Shown: positions 7,625-16,968 of the stretch, in pieces | Layout of the letters: each line of letters begins with the position of its first letter | Position numbering within the stretch: position 1 is the stretch's first letter | NCBI GenBank assembly: GCA_963711315.1 | Contig: CAVQDQ010000004.1 | Location: forward strand, 248,001 to 312,000 | Length of the DNA stretch: 64,000 bases | Reading direction: 5' to 3' | Origin: PALSA-612 sp963711315 | GTDB lineage: Bacteria; Actinomycetota; Thermoleophilia; Gaiellales; Gaiellaceae | Translations under genes and position numbers: made by a program | Notes under the pieces: model-generated | The model's input: the letters and a program-made list of their open reading frames with translations, nothing else | Databases searched by the model: none | Told to the model about the DNA's origin: nothing

Positions 7625-9622
7625 GTGGCAAGCGAGCGCGTCTACGGAGAAGCGGTCGCTTGGCAACCGGCGAAGCCCCGGTTCAAGCCCTTGCGACTAC
7701 TTGTCTCCTGGCTGCTCTCCGCGGCTGCGCTCGTCATCGCCGCGTGGATAGTTCCGGGAGTGTCTGTCGAGGGGTTCGGCGGCGCGGTCGTCGCTGCCTT
7801 GCTGATCGCGATCCTCAACGCCATTCTGCCACCGCTGATCGCCGCCTTGCGACTCCCCGCGATGGCCCTGCTCGGCTTCGTGCTCGTGCTCGTTCTCGAC
7901 GCGGTCATGCTCCAGATCGCCTCGGAGGTAGCGCCGGATGCAATCTCCGTCGACGACTTCGGCTGGGCGCTCCTGGCTGCGCTCGTGATGGCGGCCGTAA
8001 GCGTTGTCCTCGAAGTCGTCTTCGGGACGAACGACGACGACACGTACACGCTCAAGGTCGTGCAACGGATCGCGAAGCGACAGGGCGGAGCAACTCGTAC
8101 GGACGTGCCAGGTCTGATCTTCCTCGAGATCGACGGGCTTGCCCTGCCCGTGCTACGTCGCGCGATGCGCGACGGCTCGGCGCCGACGATGGCGCGCTGG
8201 CTCTCCGAGGGCTCGTATGCGCTCGCGGAGTGGGAGCCCGACCTTTCGTCACAGACGGGTGCCAGCCAGGCTGGCATCCTGCTCGGTTCGAACCATGACA
8301 TCCCCGCTTTTCGCTGGGTGGACAAGGCGACCGGGCGGATCATCGCGTGCTCAGGGCCGGACGACTGCGCCCAGATCGAGCGCGACCGGGCGACCGGCAT
8401 CGGGCTGCTGACGAACGGCGGCGCCAGCCGCGGCAACCTCCTGTCCGGCGAGGCTGACGAGGTCATCCTCACGGTCAGCCGCATCTCGGAGGAGAAGCGG
8501 GCAAACCCCGGCTACCGCGCCTTCTTCGCAAATGGTTTCAACGTCACACGCGCGCTCGTCCTGTTCTTCTGGGAGGTCGTGCTGGAGTGGACGGCAGCGC
8601 TACGCGCCAGGAGTCGTGATGTGCGGCCCCGGGGCCACCGGGGCGGCATCTACCCGCTGCTCAGGGGCACGATGTGCGTTGTCGTCCGGGACTTGATCGT
8701 CTACGGAGTGCTGACGGACATGATGCGGGGCCGGCCCGCCGTCTACGCGACCTTTTCCAGCTATGACGAGGTCGCGCACCACTCGGGGCTCGAGCGCTCG
8801 GACACGTTCGAGGCGCTGCGCAAGTTGGACCAGCAGTTCTCCCGGATCGACCGCGCGCGCCCTTATGCGCCTCGACCCTACGAGATCGTCGTGCTTTCCG
8901 ACCACGGGCAGACGCAAGGCGCAACGTTCAAGCAGCGCAACGGCTACGGGCTGGACGAGCTCGTCGAACGCTCGCTGACGTCGGGAAGCGTCCATAGCAT
9001 CAAGGGTGGAGACGAGCAGGCGTCGATGGCCAGTCTCGCCGTCGGTGAGGCGACCGGTACTACTGGCAAGGAGAAGCCGGGAAAGAACGAGGTCGGCGAG
9101 CGGAAAGTGGTCGTGCTCGGATCGGGAAACCTCGGGCTCGTCTACCTGATGGAGGAGCCGCGAAGGCTCACACTCGAGGAGATCGATGAACGGCATCCCG
9201 AGCTGGTCCCAGCGCTACGAGCGCATCCGCATGTCGGCTGGATCCTCGTCCGCTCGAGCGAGCACGGCGCGCTCGCCCTCGGCGACGCGGGCATGCACCA
9301 CCTCGAGAACGGGACGATCGACGGCGACGATCCGCTCGCCGGCTTCTCTCCAACGGCTCCGCGTCATTTGCTGCGGACGGACGGCTTCCCACACGTTGCC
9401 GACCTCATGGTCGGGAGCTTCTACGACTCTGATCTCGACGAGGGATGCGCGTTTGAGGAGCTGATCTCCTTCCACGGTGGGCTCGGTGGCCCGCAGACGC
9501 AGCCGTTCATCCTTTATCCGGCGACGCTGCCCGCGCCGGACGGCGAAATCATCGGTGCAGAACGCGTGCACGCAGTGCTTTCGGGCTGGCGACGTGCGCT
9601 GCAGCCCGAAAACAGCTTGTAA
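7625..9622 (+). CDS. Membrane-anchored alkaline phosphatase/phosphodiesterase-like protein with holin-4-type N-terminus
   Basis: Protein of 665 aa. Residues about 25-140 form four transmembrane helices of the phage-holin-family-4 / Mycobacterium 4TM type (VSWLLSAAALVIAAWIVPGV). Residues about 160-660 resemble the alkaline-phosphatase/nucleotide-pyrophosphatase superfamily: FLEIDGLALPVL at the start, YDEVAHHSG as a metal-binding HxxH-like segment and VVLSDHGQTQGATF as the conserved SDHG motif. It probably acts on a phosphate ester at the membrane. GTG start at 7625. The holin-like part is a common domain in actinobacteria and does not indicate a prophage. Confidence 0.82.
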   Translation: MASERVYGEAVAWQPAKPRFKPLRLLVSWLLSAAALVIAAWIVPGVSVEGFGGAVVAALLIAILNAILPPLIAALRLPAMALLGFVLVLVLDAVMLQIASEVAPDAISVDDFGWALLAALVMAAVSVVLEVVFGTNDDDTYTLKVVQRIAKRQGGATRTDVPGLIFLEIDGLALPVLRRAMRDGSAPTMARWLSEGSYALAEWEPDLSSQTGASQAGILLGSNHDIPAFRWVDKATGRIIACSGPDDCAQIERDRATGIGLLTNGGASRGNLLSGEADEVILTVSRISEEKRANPGYRAFFANGFNVTRALVLFFWEVVLEWTAALRARSRDVRPRGHRGGIYPLLRGTMCVVVRDLIVYGVLTDMMRGRPAVYATFSSYDEVAHHSGLERSDTFEALRKLDQQFSRIDRARPYAPRPYEIVVLSDHGQTQGATFKQRNGYGLDELVERSLTSGSVHSIKGGDEQASMASLAVGEATGTTGKEKPGKNEVGERKVVVLGSGNLGLVYLMEEPRRLTLEEIDERHPELVPALRAHPHVGWILVRSSEHGALALGDAGMHHLENGTIDGDDPLAGFSPTAPRHLLRTDGFPHVADLMVGSFYDSDLDEGCAFEELISFHGGLGGPQTQPFILYPATLPAPDGEIIGAERVHAVLSGWRRALQPENSL

Positions 9623-9672
9623 TCGTCCGCCGCCGGTCTCATACTCACGCCAACTCGACTGAAGGAGGGCGT

Positions 9673-10077
9673 GTGGCTTCGAAAGGCGCGTGGGCGGGCT
9701 GGGTGGCGTTTGCCGGCCTGCTCATGATGGTCATCGGCGGGCTCGACTTTCTCCAGGGCCTCGTCGCTGTGATCAGGGATCAGTACTACCTCGTGGGAGA
9801 TAACGGGGCACTCGTGCTTGACGTCTCCCAATGGGGCTGGATCATGATGATCTGGGGCGTAGTCCTTGCCCTCGTCGGCTATGGGCTCGTCTCGGCTGCG
9901 AGCTGGGCGCGCTGGGTGGCGATCGTCCTCGTCGGCCTGAACTTCATCGCTCAGCTCGGGTACGACGGCAGCGGCCAGTACACGCTGTGGTCGCTCACCG
10001 TGATCGCGCTCAACATCGTCATCCTCTACGCGCTGATCGTGCGCTGGAGCGATGCGAAAGAAGGCGCAGGGATGTAG
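9673..10077 (+). CDS. DUF7144-type four-helix membrane protein
   Basis: Small integral membrane protein of 134 aa with four helices. The sequences GWVAFAGLLMMVIGGLDFLQG and WGWIMMIWGVVLALVGYGL are typical of this actinobacterial family of unknown function. GTG start at 9673 preceded by GGAGG. A strong hairpin directly after the stop suggests a single-gene transcript. Confidence 0.8.
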   Translation: MASKGAWAGWVAFAGLLMMVIGGLDFLQGLVAVIRDQYYLVGDNGALVLDVSQWGWIMMIWGVVLALVGYGLVSAASWARWVAIVLVGLNFIAQLGYDGSGQYTLWSLTVIALNIVILYALIVRWSDAKEGAGM

Positions 10078-10086
10078 GCAGGCAGT

Positions 10087-10120
10087 AGGCGTGGAGCCTC
10101 CGCGAGGAGGCTCCACGCCT
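10087..10120 (+). terminator. Hairpin terminator, 15-bp perfect stem
   Basis: Arms AGGCGTGGAGCCTCC and GGAGGCTCCACGCCT are separated by the tetraloop GCGA. It lies between the gene ending at 10077 and the antiporter gene starting at 10138. There is no T-run, as is usual in high-GC actinobacteria. Confidence 0.7.
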
Positions 10121-10137
10121 CACCTCTAAGCTAGGCC

Positions 10138-11412
10138 ATGGATTCGTGGAGCCTGGCCGTCGTCGCGGCGATCGTGCTCGGGTACGCCGGGGTCTCACGG
10201 AGACTGGAGCGTTCGGTCGTCTCCGCGGCAATGGTCTTCGTGACGGCCGGGCTGGTCGCCGGTCCCGAAGTGCTCGGTTGGCTGGAGGGGGATATCGGGA
10301 GCGAGGGTGTTCGCGTGCTCGCCGAGGCGACGCTGACGCTCGTGCTCTTCTCGGACGCTTCACGGATCGACCTCCGTTTGCTCCGGCGGGAGGCCGGCCT
10401 TCCCATACGACTGCTCGGCATCGGGTTGCCGTTGACGATCGCCGTCGGCACGGTGCTCGCCGCCGCGGTGCTGACGCGGCTCACCTGGTCCGAGGCGCTC
10501 GTGCTGGCAGTCATCCTCGCACCGACAGATGCGGCGCTGGGGCAAGCCGTCGTCACGGACAAGCGTCTCCCCTCGCGTATCCGACAGGGGCTGAACGTCG
10601 AGAGCGGGCTCAACGACGGTATCTGCGTGCCCCTGCTGTTCATCGCGCTAGCTATCGCCGAGGCGGAGGAGAACGTCATCGGAGACGGAGCCGCGGTTCG
10701 CATCGTCGCGGAGGAGATCGGCTACGGAATCGTCGGGGGCGTCGCTGCCGGAGCTGCGGCGGCTTTCGTCTTGCGCTTCGTCGAGCCGCGGCGCCTTGTC
10801 GCAGACGACTGGCTCCAGGTGATTCCGCTCGCCGCTGCCGGCTTGGCCTACGGCATCGCCGCTCCACTCGGCGGCAGCGGCTTCATCGCCGCCTTCGTCG
10901 GTGGGCTTGTCTTCGGCGGCCTTCGCCGTAGCGGCGACAGCGAAATCACGTACCTGACGGACGCCACGGGCCTGGTGCTGGCAGGTGTGACCTTTGTCGT
11001 CTTCGGCGCAGCCGTGCTGGGCCCCCAACTTCACGTCGTCGACTGGCAGGTCGTGCTCTACGCCGTGTTGAGCCTGACGATTATCCGTATGGGTCCGGTT
11101 TGGCTTGCCCTGCGAGGATCGGGCGCGCGGCCGCCGACCGTCGCCTACACCGGCTGGTTCGGCCCTCGCGGCCTCGCATCGATCGTCTTCGCGGTGCTTG
11201 TCCTCGAGGGGTCGGAGCTCGAGCACATCGACACGATGATTGCCGTAGTCGCGGTCACGGTCGCACTCTCCGTCTTCGCGCACGGAGTCACCGCCGTTCC
11301 TCTTACGACCCGTTATGCGCGCTGGTTCGACTCCCAGCCGCGCCCGCCCGAGATGGAGAGCTTGCCCGCGCCCGAGCAGCTCTGGCGGCGGCCGGCGCCC
11401 GGCAGCCGATGA
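10138..11412 (+). CDS. Cation:proton antiporter (CPA1/NhaP type)
   Basis: Membrane antiporter of 424 aa with about 12 helices. It carries the conserved acidic motifs ILAPTDAALGQAVV and GLNVESGLNDGICVP that form the ion-binding site of CPA1 Na+/H+ exchangers. The C-terminus ends after the last helix with a short tail and no TrkA-C domain. Its TGA overlaps the ATG of the SulP gene (ATGA), so the two are translationally coupled and may jointly serve ion or bicarbonate and pH balance. Confidence 0.9.
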   Translation: MDSWSLAVVAAIVLGYAGVSRRLERSVVSAAMVFVTAGLVAGPEVLGWLEGDIGSEGVRVLAEATLTLVLFSDASRIDLRLLRREAGLPIRLLGIGLPLTIAVGTVLAAAVLTRLTWSEALVLAVILAPTDAALGQAVVTDKRLPSRIRQGLNVESGLNDGICVPLLFIALAIAEAEENVIGDGAAVRIVAEEIGYGIVGGVAAGAAAAFVLRFVEPRRLVADDWLQVIPLAAAGLAYGIAAPLGGSGFIAAFVGGLVFGGLRRSGDSEITYLTDATGLVLAGVTFVVFGAAVLGPQLHVVDWQVVLYAVLSLTIIRMGPVWLALRGSGARPPTVAYTGWFGPRGLASIVFAVLVLEGSELEHIDTMIAVVAVTVALSVFAHGVTAVPLTTRYARWFDSQPRPPEMESLPAPEQLWRRPAPGSR

Positions 11413-13125
11413 CCGCTCGCGAGCGTGTCCTTGCGTATGGGCGATCGGTCTTGCCGCACTCGTTCCGCGACGTCGTTCCCGGCCCGTTCGAGCTGGCAAA
11501 GAGGGGTCGCGCCGGCGCGACTCGCGACGCCGTCGCCGCGGCCACGATCGCCGCGGTGGCAATTCCCTCCAGTCTCGGCTACGCGGAGCTGGCCGGGCTA
11601 CCGGTCGTAGTCGGCCTCTACGCGACGATGCTGCCGCTCGTCGGCTACGCCCTCTTTGGCTCCTCGAAGCAGGTCATCGTCGGTCCGGAGGGCGCGCTCG
11701 CTGCGCTGACCGCCGTCACGATCGCCCCGCTCGCCGCGGGTGACCCGGCGGAGTACGCGGCCCTTGCAGCCGCCCTTGCCCTCGTGATGGGCTTGATCCT
11801 CTACGGCTCCGGGCTGCTCAGGCTCGGCTTCATGGCGGACTTCTTCTCGCGCCCCGTGCTGCTCGGCTACGTGAACGGCATCGCGCTCACGATCATCGCC
11901 AGCCAGCTGCCGAAGCTGCTCGGGATCTCGGTCTCGGCCGACGACTTCTTCCGCATCCTCCAGGAGGTCGCACAGGAGCTGGGCGACGCGAGCGGGACCA
12001 CCGTGCTGCTCAGCGCCGGCCTGCTCGCCTTGCTACTCGTGTTGCGGCGGTTCGCGCCACGTGTGCCCGGGTCCCTCGTGGTCATCGCCGTCGCCATCGT
12101 GCTCTCGGAGGTGCTCGACCTCGCCTCCGAGGGAGTCGCCACGGTGGGCACCGTCCAGAGCGGGCCTGCCGTCGCTCGAGCTTCCCGATGTGGGAATCCA
12201 CGACCTCAACGACCTCGCGCTGGCCGCCGTCGCCTTCGCGCTCGTTGCCTTCGCGGACACGATCGCAACGGCGCGCTCGTTCGCTGCCAGGAACGGCTAC
12301 GAGATCGACGCAAACCGAGAGCTCAGGGGTCTCGGCGGCGCCAACGTCGCCGCCGGGTTGACGCAGGCCTTCCCCGTCTCGTGCAGCGGCTCACGGACGG
12401 CGGTCGCCGACTCGAGCGGTGTGGGCTCGCAGATCGCCGGCCTCGCGACGGCGGGAATCGTGGCTCTGATCGCGTTGTTCGCGACCGGCCTGCTGGAGCC
12501 GCTGCCCAAGGCCGCGCTCGGCGTCGTCGTGATCGGCGCGGCGCTGACGCTCTTCGACTTCGAGGGTGTCTGGAACCTCCGTCGCGTACGGGAGGCGGAG
12601 GTAGCCCTGTCCCTGGCGGCCACGCTCGGCGTGCTCCTGTTCGGCGTCCTGGGCGGCGTCGTGCTCGCGATCGGACTGTCCATCGCCGTCTTCATCTACC
12701 GCGTTGCACGGCCTCACGATGCTGTCCTCGGCCACGACGCTGACGTCGATGGCTACCGAGACGTGGAGCGCACCCCCGCCCAGCTCGAGCCCGGGCTGCT
12801 CGTCTACCGCTTCGATGCGCCCCTGTTCTTCCCCAACGCCGATTACTTCCGTCGGCGTGTGCGCGAGCTCGTAGCCGCCGCCGAGCCGAAACCGGAGTGG
12901 GTAGTCGTCACGGCGGAGGCGTGGATCTACGTCGATACGACGTCGATCGCCGCGCTCCACCAGCTCCGCCGCGATCTTGCGGCGGAAGGCGTGACGCTGT
13001 GCATCGCTCGCGCGAAAGCCCGGCTGCGCGAGATCTTCGAGGACACCGGCTTCGCGGACGAGCTGGGACGTGAGCATCTCTTCCCCACGGTCCGAGCCGC
13101 AGTCGACGCGTTCCGCGCCCGCTGA
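11409..13125 (+). pseudogene. SulP-family anion transporter with STAS domain, one frameshift
   Basis: Start MTARERVLAYGRSVLPHSF. The first frame encodes the SulP membrane core (IPSSLGYAELAGLPVVVGLY, GPEGALAALTAV). Near 12158-12166 the frame changes by one base: TVQSG ends one frame and LPSLELPDVGIHDLNDL opens the other. The rest continues cleanly through AFPVSCSGSRTAV to a C-terminal STAS domain (VVVTAEAWIYVDTTSIAALH). No other damage is visible, so a single sequencing indel is likely and the gene may be functional. Candidate substrates are sulfate or bicarbonate. A second, more damaged SulP gene lies at 42736-44486. Confidence 0.85.
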
Positions 13126-14195
13126 GGCTCAGGAATGCGGACGCTTGCTCATCCGACGGAGCCGGGAACGCGAGAGCATTGGCTCGACCTTCCGGTCCCC
13201 GTGTCGTCCGCGCAGCTCGTCGTGGAGGGGCGCTGTTGAGTGCGGTACGGCGACATTCCTGTCCGGATTCTCCGCTCCGTGGACTCGTGGCTATGCGATT
13301 TGGGTCTCTGACGTATTCGCCTGGCGAGCGAGCCCCGCAAACTGGAACGAAGGCCTTGAACAGGTCACAGACGCATCGCTGCATGAGCACGTCGACGCTC
13401 AGACGGCGAAAAGCTGCATCGCCTTGGCGACAGCCCTGTCGTCGCATCGCTCATACTCGTCGCCGGGGCCGTAATCGACGTTGCAGCGCGACCGGAACAC
13501 CGCTCCGCGCTCATTGGACCGTTCGCAAAGCAGCCCAGCGCTGAGCAACCGCAGGCTGTTGAGCGCAACCCGCGGTGACCCAACAGCTACGCGCAATCCG
13601 CCAAGGTCCAGACCGACGACACCGGCAGCATTTCCGAGCGCTGGCCATCTGGCGTGTAACTACAGACACCATGACCACCCCGGAAGCGGTCATGAGGTGG
13701 GCCCGGCGCGCGGTCGAACCCTGTTCCGGCTTCCGCTTTATGATCGCCACCGTGAGCGAACCCAAGGCCCAGCGCGAGTTCGACGGCGTCTAGTGCTCTT
13801 GTTCTCGCGTTCGACCGAAGACGTCCTTCGCGAACGCCCACGTGCCGATGGCTGAGTATCGCCCCAGCGATCGCAGACGGGATCGTCGTGCTCTTCCTCC
13901 CTGGCCCCGTTTGAGGATACGAAGTTCGGTCCCCACATGGCGCTCACCGCTACGTCGATCCACATCGCACTGACCGCGAGCGAGGCCCCACAGGTCCCTC
14001 ATGAGGAACACCGAGGGCCATCCGCCCTCCTGAACGGCTCCTGCGGGCGGGTGTGAAATGGTCGAGATCTCACACCTCCTTTTCTGATCTTGACGCTCGC
14101 ACGCCACAGACGCGAGGGCATCAGCAGAACCCCGAAGTGGGCTGCGCAATAAGCGACGATCACGATCAGCGTCCGTAGACGCGGCATCCGGGGAG
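13126..14195. other. Gene-poor stretch of about 1.07 kb
   Basis: No convincing gene. Short open frames run on both strands with ordinary shadow composition. The best is minus 13399-13596, 65 aa ending NVDYGPGDEYERCDDRAVAK and AMQLFAV, which reads like natural protein but matches nothing I know. Near 14065-14188 (minus) a hydrophobic fragment TLIVIVAYCAAHFGVLLMPS may be a decayed membrane-protein end. GGTGTGA (14050-14056) pairs with TCACACC (14070-14076) and is followed by TCCTTTT, a possible plus-strand terminator. Confidence 0.4.
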
Positions 14196-14870
14196 CTACA
14201 GCAGAAGGCTCACCGCATCGAGTATCAGCATCCCGGCCACCACCAAGAGGGCGTAGACCTTCACCCCCGGCTGACGCCGCGCGAGTCGCTGCTGGGCGCG
14301 CGTCATGACTCCGACGGCTCGGTCTCCGAGGATCACGTAGACGATCACAGACCCCCAAACGAGCACCGTCGCCAGCGCGCAGTACCAGACGACCAGTGCG
14401 GCCTCTCCTGCGTCGCGAACGCCGGAGGTCGTGATCGCCGTGGCGGCAAGTGCGGTGAGCAGCAGGCGCTTCGGGCCGCCGATCCCGAGAAGGAAGCCGG
14501 CGATCGACGTCGTTAGGAAACGCATGCGGCTGAGCCGGTCGAGGACCGCCTGCGTGCGCTCGCTCGAGCCTTCCGACTCAACCGGAGGCGCTCGCCGGAC
14601 CCGAAGCGCGACCGCGATGAGGAGGAGCGCGAGGAGGAACTCGAGAGTGGCGAGCAACGCCGAGTGGGTCCTCTTGCTCGCGCCCGTGACGACGACGCCG
14701 ACGATGACAAAGAGCGAGCAGGTGAACACCTGGCCGAGGACGAAGCCGGTGCCGAATCCGAACGTCTTCAGCCGGCCTGCCTGCATGACCGCGATCGTCG
14801 CCGCGAACGCGAGCGCGCTGAACCCCGCGAGCAGCGCGTACAGAAGCAGCTGAACGGTCGCGTGGATCAT
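14196..14870 (-). CDS. GAP-family (Sap/sulfolipid-addressing-like) membrane protein
   Basis: Integral membrane protein of about 224 aa with six helices. It opens MIHATVQLLLYALLAGFSAL and has the charged central loop VRRAPPVESEGSSERTQAVL, then GIGGPKRLLLTALAATAITT. In the GAP (LysE-superfamily) group this Pro/Asn-Lys segment follows the cytoplasmic loop. Mycobacterial Sap is linked to sulfolipid export; the function here is unknown. One of three GAP-type domains in the window (others at 18844-19521 and in the fusion at 37481-39310). Confidence 0.75.
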   Translation of the reverse strand: MIHATVQLLLYALLAGFSALAFAATIAVMQAGRLKTFGFGTGFVLGQVFTCSLFVIVGVVVTGASKRTHSALLATLEFLLALLLIAVALRVRRAPPVESEGSSERTQAVLDRLSRMRFLTTSIAGFLLGIGGPKRLLLTALAATAITTSGVRDAGEAALVVWYCALATVLVWGSVIVYVILGDRAVGVMTRAQQRLARRQPGVKVYALLVVAGMLILDAVSLLL

Positions 14871-15408
14871 CGGGACTCGGGGCGCGTCCTGGTGCGGGTG
14901 CAACGCTACGCTAGCGACGGGTCGCAAATCTCGGGCTACGCGGAGTCTCCCGCCGCCAGCGCTTCCGCTTCTTCGAAGTGTCCGCAGCCCATGCGAACTA
15001 CTCAGCGAGCTGCGATCGCGAGCGCAGCCGGCCTCGCGAGCGCCTGAGCCACTGGGTTGATCGGGAAGCGCTTTGACCTGGTCGACTCGCGAGCCGACTC
15101 GAAGGGCATAACGATCCAGGCCTATCCGCCTACCGGGCGCCCGCAGTCTGCAACCGCCACCGCCGACCACGACGACGAATGACCCCCGCGGCCGCGTCAG
15201 GTGACACTCCCGAACGCTGGCGCAGGCGAGGGTTCTCTTTCCAACTACGGCTGTGACCCTCACTCGAAGAGCCAACGGGGACGAGGTTGACGATCGAGAG
15301 CACGGCGAGGCCGAGCGCGAAGAGCTCGTACGGGATGCTCTTCAGATCCTCTCGATCGACCGGCCTGGGCACGCCCCTCGATTCGGCTCCCCGTCCTGTC
15401 CTCTCGGG
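14871..15408. other. Intergenic stretch with one channel-like remnant
   Basis: About 540 bp between two minus-strand membrane-protein genes. Apart from the possible K+-channel remnant at 15280-15372, no reading frame looks like protein on either strand and I see no clear terminator or repeat. Confidence 0.4.
15280..15372 (-). pseudogene. Possible K+-channel N-terminal remnant
   Basis: A GTG-started frame reads VPRPVDREDLKSIPYELFAL and then GLAVLSIVNLV. The YELFxLxLAVLSIVNLV pattern is typical of the cytoplasmic start and first helix of voltage-gated-type K+ channels. After NLV the frame loses protein character, so this would be a 31-codon remnant of a deleted gene. The match is short. Confidence 0.35.
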
Positions 15409-16101
15409 TCAGATGGGACGCGGCAGCGTCGCGATCTGCGCGATCGACAATACGAGGAGCACGGCGCCGAGCGTGACCAGGCCGTAGCGCACGCCGCGCA
15501 GCGGGAAGTGTGTCGAGATGCCGACGAGGAAGAGGATGCTCGCCAGGACGACGGTCAAGCGGACGTACTTGTCGGCAGTCGCGCCGGCCTCTTCACCCGT
15601 GCGGAACGAGTTGCTCGCCTGCTGGTCGAGCGTGCGCCCCTTCCCGAGACCCGGCTCCTTGTATTCGGGCATGTACGTTGGGCCGCGCGGCGCGTCCGGG
15701 TTGGTCTCCGGTTTCGTCGCGCGCCAGGCGTCGAAGGCGACCCGGAACTCGGGGCGGAAACGGCGCTCTGCTATGCGCATCGCTGCCCGGTTGCCCGCGA
15801 TGTAGGCGGCGAACCATGCCTCGAACGTGGACGAATCGAAGTTCCGCAGCTCTTCCGCGTCTCCGTCGGCGCGATTCGCTTCCACGCGCAACGTCGACGC
15901 CTCGGCAAGCTGGACCCGCGACTCCGTCGACCACTTCGCCGCCGCATATCCCGACCAAGCGGCGAGCAGCGCCACGACTGAGAGCAACACCGCCTCGGCA
16001 ATTGTGATCAGGTTGTCACGTCGGTCCCGCTCGTGATCGCCCCGCTTCGAGTGGTGCCCGATCTCCTTGCCGACCTCCGTCGCCGATAGCCCCTCTGGCA
16101 T
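15409..16101 (-). CDS. Membrane protein of unknown family, paralogue of 19543-20181
   Basis: About 230 aa from the ATG at 16101 (MPEGLSATEVGKEIGHHSKR). One helix at residues 35-55 (ITIAEAVLLSVVALLAAWSG), a soluble middle part, then two C-terminal helices. The middle carries RRFRPEFRVAFDAWRATKPE followed by TNPDAP, nearly matched in 19543-20181 (RKEFRPAFAAWLATEPKTNP), so the two are paralogues. The reading frame is open far upstream on this strand, but that part is antisense to the amidotransferase and was discarded. Function unknown. Confidence 0.75.
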   Translation of the reverse strand: MPEGLSATEVGKEIGHHSKRGDHERDRRDNLITIAEAVLLSVVALLAAWSGYAAAKWSTESRVQLAEASTLRVEANRADGDAEELRNFDSSTFEAWFAAYIAGNRAAMRIAERRFRPEFRVAFDAWRATKPETNPDAPRGPTYMPEYKEPGLGKGRTLDQQASNSFRTGEEAGATADKYVRLTVVLASILFLVGISTHFPLRGVRYGLVTLGAVLLVLSIAQIATLPRPI

Positions 16102-16128
16102 GAGAGGATGGTATGGAGGAATCCGACC

Positions 16129-16965
16129 GTGTGCCGCTGGCTCGCATACTCCGGGACGCCCGTTCTCCTCGAGCGGCTCCTCTACGTGCCGGAGCACTCG
16201 CTCATCGATCAGAGCCTGCACTCGAAGCTCGGTGCCGAGACGACGAACGGTGACGGCTTCGGCGTCGGCTGGTACGGCGAGGCGGAGAACCCCGGGCTCT
16301 TCAAGAGCACCGAGCCTGCCTGGAACGACGCCAATCTTCGGGAGCTCTCGGGGCATGTCCGGTCCGGCCTCGTCTTCGCGCACATTCGCGCATCGTCCGG
16401 CACACCGATCCAGTGGACGAACTGCCACCCGTTCCGTCACGGGCGCTGGTTGTGGATGCACAACGGCGCGATCGCGCAGTTTCACGACGTGAAGCGCGAC
16501 CTCGCGTTCGCCGTCGATCCCTCGCTCTGGCCCGAGATCGCAGGCTCGACCGACTCGGAGACGTTCTTCTACCTGGCGCTGACCTTCGGCCTCGAGGACG
16601 ATCCGCCGACCGCGGTTGCGCGGGCAGTCGGGCTGATCGAGAAGGTCGGCCGCGACCACGGAGTCGAGCATCCGATCCAGATGACGGTCGCGACGAGCAA
16701 CGGCACGTCGCTGTGGGCGTTTCGCTACTCGAGCGAGGGGAAATCGCGCTCGCTCTTCTTCTCCACAAAGATCGAGACTCTGCGGGAGATCCATCCCGAG
16801 CTCGAGGTGCTGGGCGAGGTCAGTGACGAGACCCGCCTCGTCGTCTCCGAGCCGCTTCGTGATCTCGAAGGCGCGTGGAACGAGGTCCCCGAGTCGAGCT
16901 GGGGCGTCGTTCATCCAGGGCAAGACGAGCTCCACCCTTTCCAGCCACTGACGAACGGGAGCTGA
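16129..16965 (+). CDS. Class II glutamine amidotransferase (EgtC/YafJ-like)
   Basis: Ntn-type glutaminase of about 278 aa. The start is fixed by the family: after Met removal Cys2 must be N-terminal (GTG-TGC, MCRWLAYSG), so GTG at 16129 is used, with GGAGGA nine bases upstream. Other conserved segments are TTNGDGFGVGWY, FAHIRASSGTPIQWTNCHPF and WMHNGAI. It would release ammonia from glutamine or a gamma-glutamyl compound. It sits 3 bp upstream of glutamate decarboxylase, so its glutamate product could feed that enzyme; this is inference from order only. Confidence 0.88.
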   Translation: MCRWLAYSGTPVLLERLLYVPEHSLIDQSLHSKLGAETTNGDGFGVGWYGEAENPGLFKSTEPAWNDANLRELSGHVRSGLVFAHIRASSGTPIQWTNCHPFRHGRWLWMHNGAIAQFHDVKRDLAFAVDPSLWPEIAGSTDSETFFYLALTFGLEDDPPTAVARAVGLIEKVGRDHGVEHPIQMTVATSNGTSLWAFRYSSEGKSRSLFFSTKIETLREIHPELEVLGEVSDETRLVVSEPLRDLEGAWNEVPESSWGVVHPGQDELHPFQPLTNGS

Positions 16966-16968
16966 GCC

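Noticed and set aside
7625..8050. Phage-holin-like domain as evidence of a prophage
   Set aside because: Holin-4-type domains are common in actinobacterial membrane proteins; no phage structural, integrase or lysis genes are nearby.
14050..14083. Rho-independent terminator with T-run in the gene-poor stretch
   Set aside because: Stem is only 7 bp with a 13-nt loop and no gene ends upstream on the plus strand; kept only as a remark.
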